From Mycolicibacterium rutilum (GTDB lineage: Bacteria > Actinomycetota > Actinomycetes > Mycobacteriales > Mycobacteriaceae), in assembly GCF_900108565.1 (NCBI RefSeq), contig NZ_LT629971.1, positions 2,108,001 through 2,172,000 of the forward strand: a DNA stretch of 64,000 nt, written 5' to 3'. Shown piece by piece: positions 53,998 through 63,566 of this stretch. Every line of letters starts with the position of its first letter. The first letter of the stretch is position 1. The position numbers were made by a program, and so were the translations under genes. The notes under the pieces were generated by a model, which was given only the letters and a program-made list of their open reading frames with translations, had not been told where the DNA came from and searched no databases.

Positions 53998-55415
53998 GCC
54001 GGTTGATGCGTCTTGGTGTCGTCGCGGCGCTTCTGGTGGCGCTGGTCGGTGGCGTGTACGTGCTGTGGCCGCGAGTCGGCACGTACACCGTGGTCGGGCA
54101 CTTCACCTCGGCGGCGGGTCTGTATCCGGGCGACGAAGTTCGTATCGTCGGTGTTCCGATCGGCTCGATCGCATCGATCTCTCCGGAGGCTGATTCGGTC
54201 AAGATCACCATGCGGATCAAGGACGACGTCAAGCTGCCGGCTGATGCTCGTGCAGTGATCATGGCACCGAACCTCGTATCTGCCCGTTTCATCCAGTTCA
54301 CCCCCGCCTACCGGCAGGGGCCGGAGATCACGGATGGCGACAGCATCGGGCTCGATCGCACCGCGGTGCCGGTGGAGTGGGACGATGTCAAAACCGAGCT
54401 GACCAGGCTCAGCCAGCAGCTCGGACCGTCATCCGGGCAAGTTCAGGGACCGTTGAGCGAGTTCGTCAATCAAGCGGCCGACACGTTCGACGGTAACGGA
54501 GACTCGTTCCGGCAAGCCCTGCGCGAGCTGTCACAAACCGCGGGGCGGCTGGGCGACTCGAGCGGCGACCTCTTCGGAACCGTGAAGAACCTGCAGATCC
54601 TGGTCAACGCGCTGTCGAGCAGCAACGAGCAGATCGTACAGTTCAGCGGGCATCTGGCGTCGGTTTCACAGGTGTTGGCGGACAGCTCTGCAGGGCTGGA
54701 CGACACCCTCGGCAGCCTCAATCAGGCACTGTCGGACGTCCGTGGCTTCCTCGACGAGAACAACGAAGTCCTGATCGGCAGCATCAACAGGCTGACGGAC
54801 TTCACCAGCATCCTCACCACCCAAACCGACGACGTCGAACAGGTTCTGCACGTCCTGCCGAACGCGATGGCGAACTTCTACAACATCTACAACCCGGCTC
54901 AGGGAACCGCCAACGGACTTCTGGGACTGCCGGAATTCGCCAACCCGGTGCAATTCATCTGTGGGAACTTCGACACTGCAGGAACTCCTGATTACGACAA
55001 GCGGGCTGAGATCTGTCGCCAGCGGATGGCCCCGGTGCTGAAGCGACTCGCGATGAATTACCCGCCGATCATGGCGCACGGGATCAACACGATCACCGCG
55101 TACAAGGGCCAGGTGATCTATGACACCCCGGCGACTGCGGCGAAGGCGCAAACGTACATCCCCTATCTGGAATGGATACCGGCCGAGGGGCGCTTCCCGC
55201 CCCGTGCCGGCAATGAAGGCGACCCGAGTGCGCTGCTTCTACCCGAGAACGCAGTTCCCGGTCCGCCGCCGCCGGCGCAGCCGTACACGCTCGGCCCGGT
55301 GATACTGCCGCCAGGCCCAGCGCCTGCAGGTCCGCCCCCGGGTCCGGCCCCGGGTCCGCCCCCGCCGCCTGGTCCGCTTCCGGCCGAGGCCGCTGTCCCA
55401 GGAGGTGGCGGATGA
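53994..55415 (+). CDS. mce4D: Mce4D: Mce-family sterol importer protein with Pro-rich tail
   Basis: 473 residues. N-terminal anchor, MCE domain (SAAGLYPGDEVRIVGVPIGS), coiled-coil, then a C-terminal Pro/Gly-rich tail from about residue 415 (PGPPPPAQPYTLGP). GTG 53994. The tail length is likely variable. Coupled to mce4E by overlap (ATGA). Confidence 0.92.
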   Translation: MSRLMRLGVVAALLVALVGGVYVLWPRVGTYTVVGHFTSAAGLYPGDEVRIVGVPIGSIASISPEADSVKITMRIKDDVKLPADARAVIMAPNLVSARFIQFTPAYRQGPEITDGDSIGLDRTAVPVEWDDVKTELTRLSQQLGPSSGQVQGPLSEFVNQAADTFDGNGDSFRQALRELSQTAGRLGDSSGDLFGTVKNLQILVNALSSSNEQIVQFSGHLASVSQVLADSSAGLDDTLGSLNQALSDVRGFLDENNEVLIGSINRLTDFTSILTTQTDDVEQVLHVLPNAMANFYNIYNPAQGTANGLLGLPEFANPVQFICGNFDTAGTPDYDKRAEICRQRMAPVLKRLAMNYPPIMAHGINTITAYKGQVIYDTPATAAKAQTYIPYLEWIPAEGRFPPRAGNEGDPSALLLPENAVPGPPPPAQPYTLGPVILPPGPAPAGPPPGPAPGPPPPPGPLPAEAAVPGGGG

Positions 55416-56608
55416 TGCGAATGTCATTGCCGAGCAATGTCGGTCGCCTAACCCGCCAGTCCCTGGCCCTCGGATCCGGGGCAGTGCTCCTCGCGGGATG
55501 CTCTTTCGGCGGATTGAACTCGCTCAACATGCCGGGCACCGAAGGTCACGGCAGGGGTGCCTTCTCGATCACTGTGGAAGTCCCCGATGTGGCCACGCTT
55601 CCCCAGAACTCACCGGTGATGGTCGACGATGTCACGGTCGGCAGCGTCTCGGGGATCGAGGCCGTCCAAAGGCCGGACGGCACGTTCTACGCGGCGGTGG
55701 AGCTCTCGTTGAACCCTGAGGTCAGATTGCCGGCCAACGCTACGGTGAAGGTCGCGCAGACGTCACTGCTGGGGTCACAGCACATCGAGTTGGCACCTCC
55801 GGTGGGTCAGCCGCCGGTCGGCGAACTGCGAGACGGACTGCAGATTCGGCTGGGCCAGGGCAGCCGCTATCCGACTACCGAGGAAGTGCTGTCAGCGCTG
55901 GGAGTGGTCGTCAACAAGGGCAATCTCGGAGCATTGCAGGACATTTCGCAAGAGGTGTACAACGCGGTGGCCGGCCGCGAAGGGCAGTTCGCCGGGCTCA
56001 TTCCGCGGCTCGCCGAGTTGGCCTCGTCGTTGAATCGGCAGACCGATGACATCATCGCGGCAGCTGAGGGCTTGAACCGATTCGCCGGAGTCCTGGCGCG
56101 AAACAGGGACAGTCTGGGCCGTGCGCTGGACACTTTGCCGGGTGCGCTGCGCGTGCTGAACGAGAACCGGGCCCACATCGTCGATGCTTTCGCGGCGCTG
56201 CGGCGCCTCGGCGCAGTTGCGGCGCGCATCCTGGCCGAAACCAAGGACGACTTCACCGAAGACATGATCGACGTGTACGCAATGATAAAGCCGCTCAATG
56301 ACACTCGTGCAGATCTCGTGTCCGCCCTTGACAGCCTGGCGACGTTCCCGTTCCCGGGTAAGAACCTGCATCGAGTGGCCAGAGGCGACTACTTCAACAT
56401 CTTCGCCACATTCGACCTGACAATCCGGCGGCTCGGCGAAACCATCTTCACCACGTCCTTCTTCGACCCGAACATGAAGCGCCTCGCAGAGGTCGTCAAC
56501 CCGCCGGAATTCTTGACCGGCGAGATGGCGAATCTGTCGGGGCAGGCCGCCGACCCGTTCAAGATCCCGCCAGGAACCGCGTCGGGTCAGGAGGTGCCGC
56601 CCGAATAA
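55412..56608 (+). CDS. mce4E: Mce4E (LprN-type): lipid-anchored Mce protein
   Basis: 398 residues. Lipobox VLLAGC with C30 shows that this subunit is a lipoprotein, as in other mce operons (LprN). MCE domain (VEVPDVATLPQNSPVMVDDV), then helical region. ATG 55412 overlaps the mce4D stop. It is the membrane-anchored outermost member of the complex, by family analogy. Confidence 0.93.
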   Translation: MMRMSLPSNVGRLTRQSLALGSGAVLLAGCSFGGLNSLNMPGTEGHGRGAFSITVEVPDVATLPQNSPVMVDDVTVGSVSGIEAVQRPDGTFYAAVELSLNPEVRLPANATVKVAQTSLLGSQHIELAPPVGQPPVGELRDGLQIRLGQGSRYPTTEEVLSALGVVVNKGNLGALQDISQEVYNAVAGREGQFAGLIPRLAELASSLNRQTDDIIAAAEGLNRFAGVLARNRDSLGRALDTLPGALRVLNENRAHIVDAFAALRRLGAVAARILAETKDDFTEDMIDVYAMIKPLNDTRADLVSALDSLATFPFPGKNLHRVARGDYFNIFATFDLTIRRLGETIFTTSFFDPNMKRLAEVVNPPEFLTGEMANLSGQAADPFKIPPGTASGQEVPPE

Positions 56609-58362
56609 TGTTCACTAGAACTACGCGCATTCAACTGTGGGTGTTCGCGGTGGTAACCGTCTTCGCTGTCGGGACGATATCCCTGCTGTACGTGCGTATC
56701 CCGGCCCGGCTGGGCTTGGGCACGTATGAGGTCAGCGCAAATTTCGTTGCCGGGGGCGGACTCTACGAGAATGCGAATGTCACATTCCGCGGCGTGCAGG
56801 CCGGCCGCGTCGAGGCCGTGGAACTGACGAAAGACGGCGTCGCCGCGCACATGAGGCTGAACAGCAATGTGAAGATCCCCGAGAACTCCACGGCCATCGT
56901 CAAGAGCGTGTCCGCGGTGGGGGAACAGTACGTGGATTTCGTTCCACCCGACGATCCGTCGCCGGCAGTCCTGAAGAACGGTGCCACCATTTCGGAGGAG
57001 CGAACAGCGATACCGCAGGACGTCGCCGAGTTGTTGCGTGAAGCCGACCAGCTGGTGAGCAGCCTCGACAACACCCGGCTCGCAGACCTCTTGCGCGAGA
57101 CATTCGACGCGTTCAACGGCTCGGGGCCAGAACTGGCGCGGATGATTCAGTCGGCGCGGGTGCTGATCGATGAAGCCAACGCAAGCTGGCCAGAAACCTC
57201 GGCCCTCATCGACCAGGCCGGACCGTTCTTGGAAGCGCAACTTCGCAGCGGCGACGACATCCGGTCGTGGGCCGACGGCCTCGCGCGCTTCACCAGCGAA
57301 GTGGCCGGCGCCGATCCGCAGGTGCGCTCGCTGCTCCATGTTGCCCCGGGCGCAGCGGCTGAAGCCAGTGAGACGTTCTCCGGAATTCGCCCGTCGTTCC
57401 CCGTGCTCGCGGCCAACCTCGCCAACTTCGGGCGCGTCGGTGTCATCTACCACAAGTCGATCGAACAGGCGCTGGTCATCTTCCCGGCCCTGCAGGCGTC
57501 CCTGCTGACAATCGGGGGTCAACTTCCCGTGGACGAAGGCGGCAAGCAGGATTTCAAGATCTCGATCAACGATCCGCCGCCGTGCAACACCGGGTTCTTG
57601 CCGCCATCGGAGATCCGTACACCTGGTGACACCACGTTGCGCGACTTGCCGACAGATTTGTACTGCAAAGTCGCACAGAATGATCCGATGGTGGTGCGGG
57701 GCGCGAGAAACTACCCGTGTCAGGAGTTCCCCGGGAAGCGTGCACCGACAATTCAGCTGTGCCGCGATCCGCGCGGTTACGTCCCGATCGGCAACAGTCC
57801 ATGGCGGGGACCGCCGGTGCCGATCGGCACACCGATGGATGTGATGGAGGACGACACGCCCGAGGACGGACGCAACATTCTGCCGCCGAACAAGTTTCCC
57901 TACATTCCGCCCGAGAACGATCCGGATCCGGGATACCCGGTCGCGCCGGGATTGGTGCCGCCCGGAGTGCAGACCGGTCCGGGGCCGGCGCCGCATCAGC
58001 CGTGGCCCTACATCCCCCCGCCGAATCAGGGCCCGCCGCCACCACCGCTCACCGCGTGGATCCCACCCGCCCCGTATCCGAATGCCTGGCCTCCGCCGGC
58101 AGTCCCGCCGGGTTGGGCGACCAACCCGCCGAACGTGTTCGCGGGGCCCTACGGCGCGCCACCACCACCATCCCCACCTCCACCGCCGCCTGCGGCACCG
58201 AATGTGCCGCAGGCCAGCGGAGCTAGGTACGGTACCTACGACCAGAACACGGGCGTTTTTGTGGATCCGGCCGGCGGTACGGGGGTCTTCGCGCCTGGTA
58301 TCGCCGATGTGCGGCCACAGGAGAATTGGGTAGACCTGATGCTTTATCCGGAGGCGGTTTGA
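56608..58362 (+). CDS. mce4F: Mce4F: Mce-family protein with long Pro-rich C-terminus
   Basis: 584 residues. Anchor (LWVFAVVTVFAVGTISLLYV), MCE domain (NFVAGGGLYENANVTFRGVQ), a helical region, then a Pro-rich C-terminal portion of roughly 200 residues (for example NPPNVFAGPYGAPPPP). Mce F-type proteins of other operons usually end near residue 520, so this extension is somewhat longer. ATG 56608 overlaps the mce4E stop (TAATG). Confidence 0.92.
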   Translation: MFTRTTRIQLWVFAVVTVFAVGTISLLYVRIPARLGLGTYEVSANFVAGGGLYENANVTFRGVQAGRVEAVELTKDGVAAHMRLNSNVKIPENSTAIVKSVSAVGEQYVDFVPPDDPSPAVLKNGATISEERTAIPQDVAELLREADQLVSSLDNTRLADLLRETFDAFNGSGPELARMIQSARVLIDEANASWPETSALIDQAGPFLEAQLRSGDDIRSWADGLARFTSEVAGADPQVRSLLHVAPGAAAEASETFSGIRPSFPVLAANLANFGRVGVIYHKSIEQALVIFPALQASLLTIGGQLPVDEGGKQDFKISINDPPPCNTGFLPPSEIRTPGDTTLRDLPTDLYCKVAQNDPMVVRGARNYPCQEFPGKRAPTIQLCRDPRGYVPIGNSPWRGPPVPIGTPMDVMEDDTPEDGRNILPPNKFPYIPPENDPDPGYPVAPGLVPPGVQTGPGPAPHQPWPYIPPPNQGPPPPPLTAWIPPAPYPNAWPPPAVPPGWATNPPNVFAGPYGAPPPPSPPPPPPAAPNVPQASGARYGTYDQNTGVFVDPAGGTGVFAPGIADVRPQENWVDLMLYPEAV

Positions 58363-59051
58363 TGGCGTCCACCAAGACACCCCCGGCAAGATCCAGGCGC
58401 CGCGCTTCCCGACCTGCCGGCCCCACCAACGGCACGGCCGCCGAGGCCACCATCGTGCGCGTCCCCCGCGCGGGGTCGACCGATGCGGCGCCTGTGCGCA
58501 GGAGTCGTAATGTCGGCCCCCCGCCGCGCCGCCCGGGGAATGGGCGGTTGGTCGCGCTGATCGCCCTGGTTTGCGGGCTCGTGATGGCAGGGGCGCTGGG
58601 CGCGACGGTGGCGGTGCTCACCACCCAGAGACAAGAAACAGAAGCGGCGCAAGCCCGCAATCAACGATTCGTCGACACCGCGACGCAAACCGTCGTGAAC
58701 ATGTTCAGCTTCAAACAGGACACGATCGACGACAGCGTCGACCGCTTTTACGAAAGCACGAGTGGACCGTTACGCGACATGTTCAGTCAGAACAACAATG
58801 TCGAGAACCTCAAGGCGATCTTTCGGGACACCGGTGGCAGTTCGGAGACGGTGATCAACGGTGCCGCGCTCGAGAGCACCGATGACATCAGCAAGACTGC
58901 AACCGTTTTGGTGTCGGCGCGGGTCACTGCCAGTGATATGAACGGTAACAACCGGCCATCGCAGCCCTATCGGCTGCGCATCGTCGTGCAAGAGGACGAT
59001 GACGGGCGGATGACAGCTTACGATCTCAACTATCCCAACGGTGGCAACTGA
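58362..59051 (+). CDS. mam4A: Mam4A: Mce-associated membrane protein
   Basis: 229 residues. Basic, Pro-rich cytoplasmic N-terminus (1-60), one transmembrane helix (about 62-86) and an outer domain of the Mce-associated membrane protein family (RFVDTATQTVVNMFSFKQ). Mam proteins stabilise Mce complexes. ATG 58362 overlaps the mce4F stop (TGATG). Confidence 0.88.
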   Translation: MASTKTPPARSRRRASRPAGPTNGTAAEATIVRVPRAGSTDAAPVRRSRNVGPPPRRPGNGRLVALIALVCGLVMAGALGATVAVLTTQRQETEAAQARNQRFVDTATQTVVNMFSFKQDTIDDSVDRFYESTSGPLRDMFSQNNNVENLKAIFRDTGGSSETVINGAALESTDDISKTATVLVSARVTASDMNGNNRPSQPYRLRIVVQEDDDGRMTAYDLNYPNGGN

Positions 59052-59539
59052 TGCGTTGGATTGTCAACGGCATGGTCGGCCTAGCGGTGGTTGCGTTGGT
59101 GGGTCTGGCCGCGGTGAGCGGCAGCCTGTACTGGCAGCGGGTGGAGACACGAGGTGAGCAAGCCGCTCGCGATGAGCTCGGACCGCTTGCGCAGAAGCAG
59201 ATCCCGACGGTGTTCACCTACGACTACAAGACCGTTGAGCGCAACCTCACCGAGGCGTACCGGCTGCTCACGCCCGCCTATCGCCGGGAGTTCGAAGATC
59301 GGGCGAATTCCGACATCATTCCGCAGGCGCGTCAGCGCGAATTGGTGAGTCAAGCCAACGTGGTCGGTGTCGGGGTCCTCGAGGCGCAGCGCAATTCGGC
59401 GGCGGTCATGGTCTACATCAATCGGACCGTCTCGGAGAAGACGAACCGTGACCAGCCGATCTACGACGGCGCGCGACTTCGCGTGGAATACAAGCGCATC
59501 GACAACCAGTGGCTGATCAACTACATCACTCCGATCTAG
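59051..59539 (+). CDS. mam4B: Mam4B: Mce-associated membrane protein
   Basis: 162 residues, one N-terminal transmembrane helix (about 5-25) and a family domain ([20 protein letters not shown]). Partner of Mam4A and last gene of the mce4 operon. ATG 59051 overlaps the mam4A stop. Its 3' end overlaps the convergent otsA by 14 nt. Confidence 0.88.
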   Translation: MRWIVNGMVGLAVVALVGLAAVSGSLYWQRVETRGEQAARDELGPLAQKQIPTVFTYDYKTVERNLTEAYRLLTPAYRREFEDRANSDIIPQARQRELVSQANVVGVGVLEAQRNSAAVMVYINRTVSEKTNRDQPIYDGARLRVEYKRIDNQWLINYITPI

Positions 59540-61013
59540 CGGGCTGATCGGACTCGGATCCGGCTTCCTGGTCAGTGGAGGAAAGCGCGTCGAGGAACGA
59601 GCGCGCCCACCGGTCCACGTCGTGGGCCAGCACCTGCCTGCGCAGCGCCCGCATCCGTCGCCTGCCCTCCTCGGGCGCCTGGTTCAGCGCGGCCTCGATT
59701 GCGTCCTTGACGCCCTCGAGGTGATGCGGATTCGCCAGATAGGCCTGGCGCAGTTCGGCCGCGGCACCGGTGAATTCGCTGAGTACGAGCGCACCGCCGA
59801 GATCGCTGCGGCACGCCACATACTCCTTGGCGACCAGGTTCATGCCGTCCCGCAGCGGGGTCACCAGCATCACGTCGGCGGCGACGAAGAACGCGATCAA
59901 CTCCTCTCGCGGCACCGGGCGGTGCAGATAGTGCACGATCGGATGCCCGACCTCGCCGTACTCACCGTTGATGTGGCCGACCTGGCGCTCGATGTCCTCG
60001 CGCATCTCGATGTAGCTCTCGACGCGCTCGCGGCTCGGGGTGGCGAGCTGGATGAGCACCGTGTCCTCCCGACTGGCCCGGTTCTCGGCAAGCAACTCGG
60101 AAAACGCCCGCAGCCGGACGTCGATGCCCTTGGTGTAGTCCAGCCGGTCCACGCCGAGCAGGATCTTGCGCGGGTTGCCGAGCTCGGCGCGAATCTCCCT
60201 GGCGCGCTGGCGGATCGCCCGTGATCGGGCCTGCTGGTCGAGAGCGGTCGAGTCGATCGAGATCGGAAAGGCACCCACCTTCACGGTGCGGAAGCCGACG
60301 TTGACCTCGCCGAATCGTGACCGGACGCCTACCGTGGCGCGAGAGGTGTTGGCGCCGACCAGCCGTCGCGCCAGGATGAGGAAGTTCTGCGCGCCGCCGG
60401 GTAGATGGAAGCCGACCAGATCGGCGCCCAGCAGGCCCTCGATGATCTCGGTGCGCCACGGCATCTGCATGAACAACTCAACCGGCGGGAAGGGAATGTG
60501 CAGGAAGAACCCGATCGTCAGATCGGGCCGCAGCATCCGCAGCATCTTGGGCACCAGCTGCAGCTGGTAGTCCTGCACCCAGACGGTCGCGCCCCGGGCG
60601 GCGTACTTCGCGGTCGCCTCGGCGAAGCGCCGGTTGACCTCGACATATTTGTCCCACCACTCGCGGTGGTAGATCGGCTTGACGATGACGTCGTGGTACA
60701 GCGGCCACAGCGTGGCGTTGGAAAAGCCTTCGTAGTACTGGGCGACATCCTCGGCCGACAGGTTGACCGGGCACAAGGTCATGTCGTCCTGCGCGATCGG
60801 CTCCTCACCGGCGTCGGGAACGCCCGGCCAACCGATCCAGGCGCCCCGGCGGCGGCGTAGCAGCGGCTCCAGCGCTGTCACCAGACCGCCGGGGCTTCGC
60901 TTCCAGGTGGTGCTGCCGTCAGGCAGCCGTTCCATGTCGATGGGCAGCCGGTTGGCCACCACCACGAAATCCGCGCTCCCGGGGTCGGCCTGCGGACCGG
61001 CCTCCGGCGCCAT
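59526..61013 (-). CDS. otsA: Trehalose-6-phosphate synthase OtsA
   Basis: GT20 glycosyltransferase of 495 residues that condenses UDP- or ADP-glucose with glucose-6-phosphate. Family features: N-terminal [54 protein letters not shown] and [17 protein letters not shown] 61013 is chosen because it overlaps the stop of the upstream small gene (TAATG). Unlike M. tuberculosis, otsA here abuts mam4B with no gene in between. Confidence 0.94.
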   Translation of the reverse strand: MAPEAGPQADPGSADFVVVANRLPIDMERLPDGSTTWKRSPGGLVTALEPLLRRRRGAWIGWPGVPDAGEEPIAQDDMTLCPVNLSAEDVAQYYEGFSNATLWPLYHDVIVKPIYHREWWDKYVEVNRRFAEATAKYAARGATVWVQDYQLQLVPKMLRMLRPDLTIGFFLHIPFPPVELFMQMPWRTEIIEGLLGADLVGFHLPGGAQNFLILARRLVGANTSRATVGVRSRFGEVNVGFRTVKVGAFPISIDSTALDQQARSRAIRQRAREIRAELGNPRKILLGVDRLDYTKGIDVRLRAFSELLAENRASREDTVLIQLATPSRERVESYIEMREDIERQVGHINGEYGEVGHPIVHYLHRPVPREELIAFFVAADVMLVTPLRDGMNLVAKEYVACRSDLGGALVLSEFTGAAAELRQAYLANPHHLEGVKDAIEAALNQAPEEGRRRMRALRRQVLAHDVDRWARSFLDALSSTDQEAGSESDQPARSE

Positions 61014-61177
61014 TACGCGTCGAGTTTCGAAGGTCCAATGCCGAGCATCGACAGAAAGACCCGGCATTCCTCTGCATCGTTCGCGTATGCGGCGACGACG
61101 CGCCGCGCCTGACGGGCAGTGCTGTCGGCGAGCGGCTCGACATCGCCGATCTCGGCGGGATCAGATTTGGCAGGCAT
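61013..61177 (-). CDS. 54-residue conserved small protein upstream of otsA
   Basis: A 54-codon frame from ATG 61177 to TAA at 61013-61015. The sequence begins [16 protein letters not shown], then [26 protein letters not shown], and it ends in KLDA. It is too short for most gene callers. The stop overlaps the otsA ATG (TAATG), so it is coupled to otsA. M. tuberculosis has a short gene (Rv3489) at the equivalent place, which I recall as the same size and similar in the ANDAEECR region. Function unknown. Confidence 0.75.
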   Translation of the reverse strand: MPAKSDPAEIGDVEPLADSTARQARRVVAAYANDAEECRVFLSMLGIGPSKLDA

Positions 61178-61224
61178 ACGACAACTCTAGGCGACGCGGG
61201 CGTCGCCCCTGCTCGGAGGCCGGT

Positions 61225-61581
61225 CTACGGGCTGTGGCTGAACACCGGCGCCGGCGGGGCCACCACCTGAGCGGACTGCGCCTCCTCGGCCAGGCCGATG
61301 CACTGACCCGAGTTGTGTCCGGTGCAGGGGATGCCGTCGATCTCAGGGATGTCCGGGTTGCCTGCCGGCGTGGTGAACACCGAGCCGCTGTTGGGCACGG
61401 TGTGGGGGATGCACACGCCGGTGAACTGGTCGGGCTCCTCGCCACCGGAGCAGCCCTGGGCGGTCGGTGCGACGTCGAACGTCGGTGCTGCAAACATCGC
61501 GACGGCTGGGGCGGCAGCGATCGCAACCGCGAAGCCACCGGCCAGAAGCAGTCGTTGTGCAGGGAACTTCATGGTCGCCAT
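61225..61581 (-). CDS. Small secreted Cys protein, tandem family member 1
   Basis: 118 residues. Signal peptide (MATMKFPAQRLLLAGGFAV, cleaved near FAAP), then a mature part with four Cys (GCSGGEE, GVCIPHTVPN, IPCTGHN, GQCIGLAEE). The core NPDIPEIDGIPCTGHNSGQC is shared with the two genes upstream. Similar proteins are annotated in mycobacteria as intersectin-EH binding protein (Ibp1), a name that I cannot support from sequence. The C-terminus (VFSHSP) also matches the tandem family. Start ATG 61581 (MATMKF) is chosen, and 61572 is an alternative. Confidence 0.72.
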   Translation of the reverse strand: MATMKFPAQRLLLAGGFAVAIAAAPAVAMFAAPTFDVAPTAQGCSGGEEPDQFTGVCIPHTVPNSGSVFTTPAGNPDIPEIDGIPCTGHNSGQCIGLAEEAQSAQVVAPPAPVFSHSP

Positions 61582-61680
61582 CGTCACGCTTTCTGTAGTT
61601 ATTGACCGTGTCGTCGGCATGGATTCTATGGAAGCTGCGAACATTCTGCACAGCTTCCGAAAGTTCCCTATGAAAGATGG

Positions 61681-62022
61681 TCAGGGGCTTGAACTGATGG
61701 TGGTCCGCGGCTGGACCGGCGGGCCCATGGCGGCCTGGTCCTCCGCGAGCCCGATGCACTGCCCCGAATTGTGGCCGGTGCAGGGAATACCGTCGATTTC
61801 GGGGATGTCCGGGTTGGCCGCGGTCGTCGTGAACATCGGGCCTGCGTTGGGTACCAGGAACGGCACGCACGTCGTGGTATAGACGTCCATCTCTTCACCG
61901 GTGTGACAGCCCTGCGCCACCGATACGCCCGGTTCGGACGCCAGCAGCCCACCTACTAACGGCGCGGCCGCAACGAGGAAAGCACCGATCAGGGCGGCCC
62001 GCCCACGGGACAAACTCAGCAT
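61681..62022 (-). CDS. Small secreted Cys protein, tandem family member 2
   Basis: 113 residues. Signal peptide (MLSLSRGRAALIGAFLVAAAPL), mature core with the same four-Cys order (GCHTGEE, TTCVPFLVPN, IPCTGHN, GQCIGLAED) and the same C-terminal SSSP ending. Divergent from member 1 outside the core, so a duplication that is not recent. ATG 62022. Confidence 0.75.
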   Translation of the reverse strand: MLSLSRGRAALIGAFLVAAAPLVGGLLASEPGVSVAQGCHTGEEMDVYTTTCVPFLVPNAGPMFTTTAANPDIPEIDGIPCTGHNSGQCIGLAEDQAAMGPPVQPRTTISSSP

Positions 62023-62049
62023 GCCGCGATTCTAGGGCGCGGCGCGGTC

Positions 62050-62403
62050 CTACGGGCTGGAGCTGACCGAGGTGCGCGGCTGCACCACCGGCGCCTGCTG
62101 CTCCTCGGCCAGCCCGATGCACTGACCCGAGTTCGCACCGGTGCACGGGATGCCGTCGATCGCAGGCAGGTCGGGGTTGCCCGGAATCGAGCTGAACGGT
62201 GTGGTGCCACCCGGCGAGTTCGGCACGAGGTCCGGCACGCACACCGTGCTGTAGAGATCCTCGCTCTCACCGGCCGGGCACGCGGCGGTGGTAGCCACCG
62301 GACCGGCGAACGAGAGAATCGCGGCGGCGGCAGGCGCGGCCAGTACCGCGGCCGCGAACCCGCCGGCCACGAACAGCCGGGTCATGCTCGGTTGCGTCAC
62401 CAT
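62050..62403 (-). CDS. Small secreted Cys protein, tandem family member 3
   Basis: 117 residues. Signal peptide (MTRLFVAGGFAAAVLAAPA), core with ACPAGESEDLYSTVCVPDLVPN, IPCTGANSGQC and C-terminal SSSP. GNPDLPAIDGIPC replaces NPDIPEIDGIPC. ATG 62403 has AAAGGAAG 8 nt upstream. First of the three co-oriented paralogues; gaps of 27 and 99 nt could allow one transcript. Confidence 0.75.
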   Translation of the reverse strand: MVTQPSMTRLFVAGGFAAAVLAAPAAAAILSFAGPVATTAACPAGESEDLYSTVCVPDLVPNSPGGTTPFSSIPGNPDLPAIDGIPCTGANSGQCIGLAEEQQAPVVQPRTSVSSSP

Positions 62404-62625
62404 TTGTTGGCTTCCTTTGCATTTGCTGTACACATGCGCCAGCGTCGTCGGCGCCGGGCACTATGCGGTCAATAGTAAACGACGCCAGGGCAATAGGCGC
62501 ACCGCTGCAGGCGGAAGCGGAAGATTGTGAGGTGGCTGAGAGATTGCTGGGATGCCGCTGAGTTACACGTGGGGGCGACACCGTAATGTGCAGGACGTCG
62601 AACAACGCAAGCGAGGTGGTCCGCG
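62404..62625. other. 222-bp divergent intergenic region
   Basis: Between the secreted-protein genes (-) and the enoyl-CoA hydratase (+). No KstR consensus and no RNA gene recognised. Only a GAGGTGG ribosome binding site near the right end (62608-62614) is clear. Confidence 0.5.
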
Positions 62626-63558
62626 ATGGCGAGCCCTGATCTGACGAACGCTGACGCCGGAGGCGATGCGCCACAACAGGTGACGTACGAGACGCTGGAC
62701 GACGGGCAGATCGCCCGGATCTGGCTGAACCGGCCGGAGGCGCAGAACGCGCAGTCGCGCACCCTGCTGGTGCAGCTAGACGAGGCGTTCGGCCGCGCCG
62801 AGGCCGATGACCGTGTGCGGGTGGTGATCCTGGCGGCGCGGGGAAAGAACTTCTCGGCGGGCCACGACCTCGGTTCGGAGGAGGCGATGCTCGAACGCTC
62901 GCCGGGACCGGCGCAGCACCCGACGTTCCGGTCGCACGGCGCCACCGCCCCGGCGGTCGCCGAGCGCACCTATCTGCAGGAATGGCACTTCTTCTTCGAG
63001 AACACGCGCCGCTGGCGGGATCTGCGCAAGATCACCATCGCGCAGGTGCAGGGCAACGCCATCTCGGCGGGGCTGATGCTGATCTGGGCGTGTGACCTGA
63101 TCGTCGCCGCCGACAACGCCAAGTTCAGCGACGTGGTCGGTGTCCGGATGGGCATGCCGGGCGTCGAGTATTACGCGCATCCATGGGAATTCGGCGCCCG
63201 CAAGGCCAAAGAACTTCTGCTGACCGGCGATTCGATCGACGCCGACGAGGCCTACCGGCTCGGCATGGTGTCGAAGATCTTCCCGCGCGACGAACTCGAG
63301 GACAAGACACTCGAATTCGCCAGGCGCATCGCCGAGCGGCCGACGATGGCCGCGCTGCTGATCAAGGACTCCGTCAACGCGGCCGCGGATGCGATGGGCT
63401 TCACCGAGGCGTTGCGCCACGCGTTCCACATCCACGAACTCGGCCACGCCCACTGGGCCGCGCACAATGAGAACCGCTATCCGGTCGGGCTCCCGCCGAA
63501 CGTGCCGGACTGGCGCACGCTCGGCGCACCGAAGCCGGCCCGTCGCGATGAACCGTGA
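62626..63558 (+). CDS. Enoyl-CoA hydratase/isomerase (crotonase family)
   Basis: 310 residues with ARIWLNRPEAQNAQS, RGKNFSAGHDLGSEE (oxyanion region), GNAISAGLMLIWACDLIVAA and GMPGVEYYAHPWEFG. It is longer than EchA19, with an insertion around residues 85-110 (HPTFRSHGATAPAVAERTY), resembling the EchA13-type group. Substrate unknown. The ATG at 62626 follows GAGGTGG. It precedes an SDR with a KstR operator and could belong to a related acyl-CoA pathway. Confidence 0.83.
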   Translation: MASPDLTNADAGGDAPQQVTYETLDDGQIARIWLNRPEAQNAQSRTLLVQLDEAFGRAEADDRVRVVILAARGKNFSAGHDLGSEEAMLERSPGPAQHPTFRSHGATAPAVAERTYLQEWHFFFENTRRWRDLRKITIAQVQGNAISAGLMLIWACDLIVAADNAKFSDVVGVRMGMPGVEYYAHPWEFGARKAKELLLTGDSIDADEAYRLGMVSKIFPRDELEDKTLEFARRIAERPTMAALLIKDSVNAAADAMGFTEALRHAFHIHELGHAHWAAHNENRYPVGLPPNVPDWRTLGAPKPARRDEP

Positions 63559-63566
63559 CGTATAAC

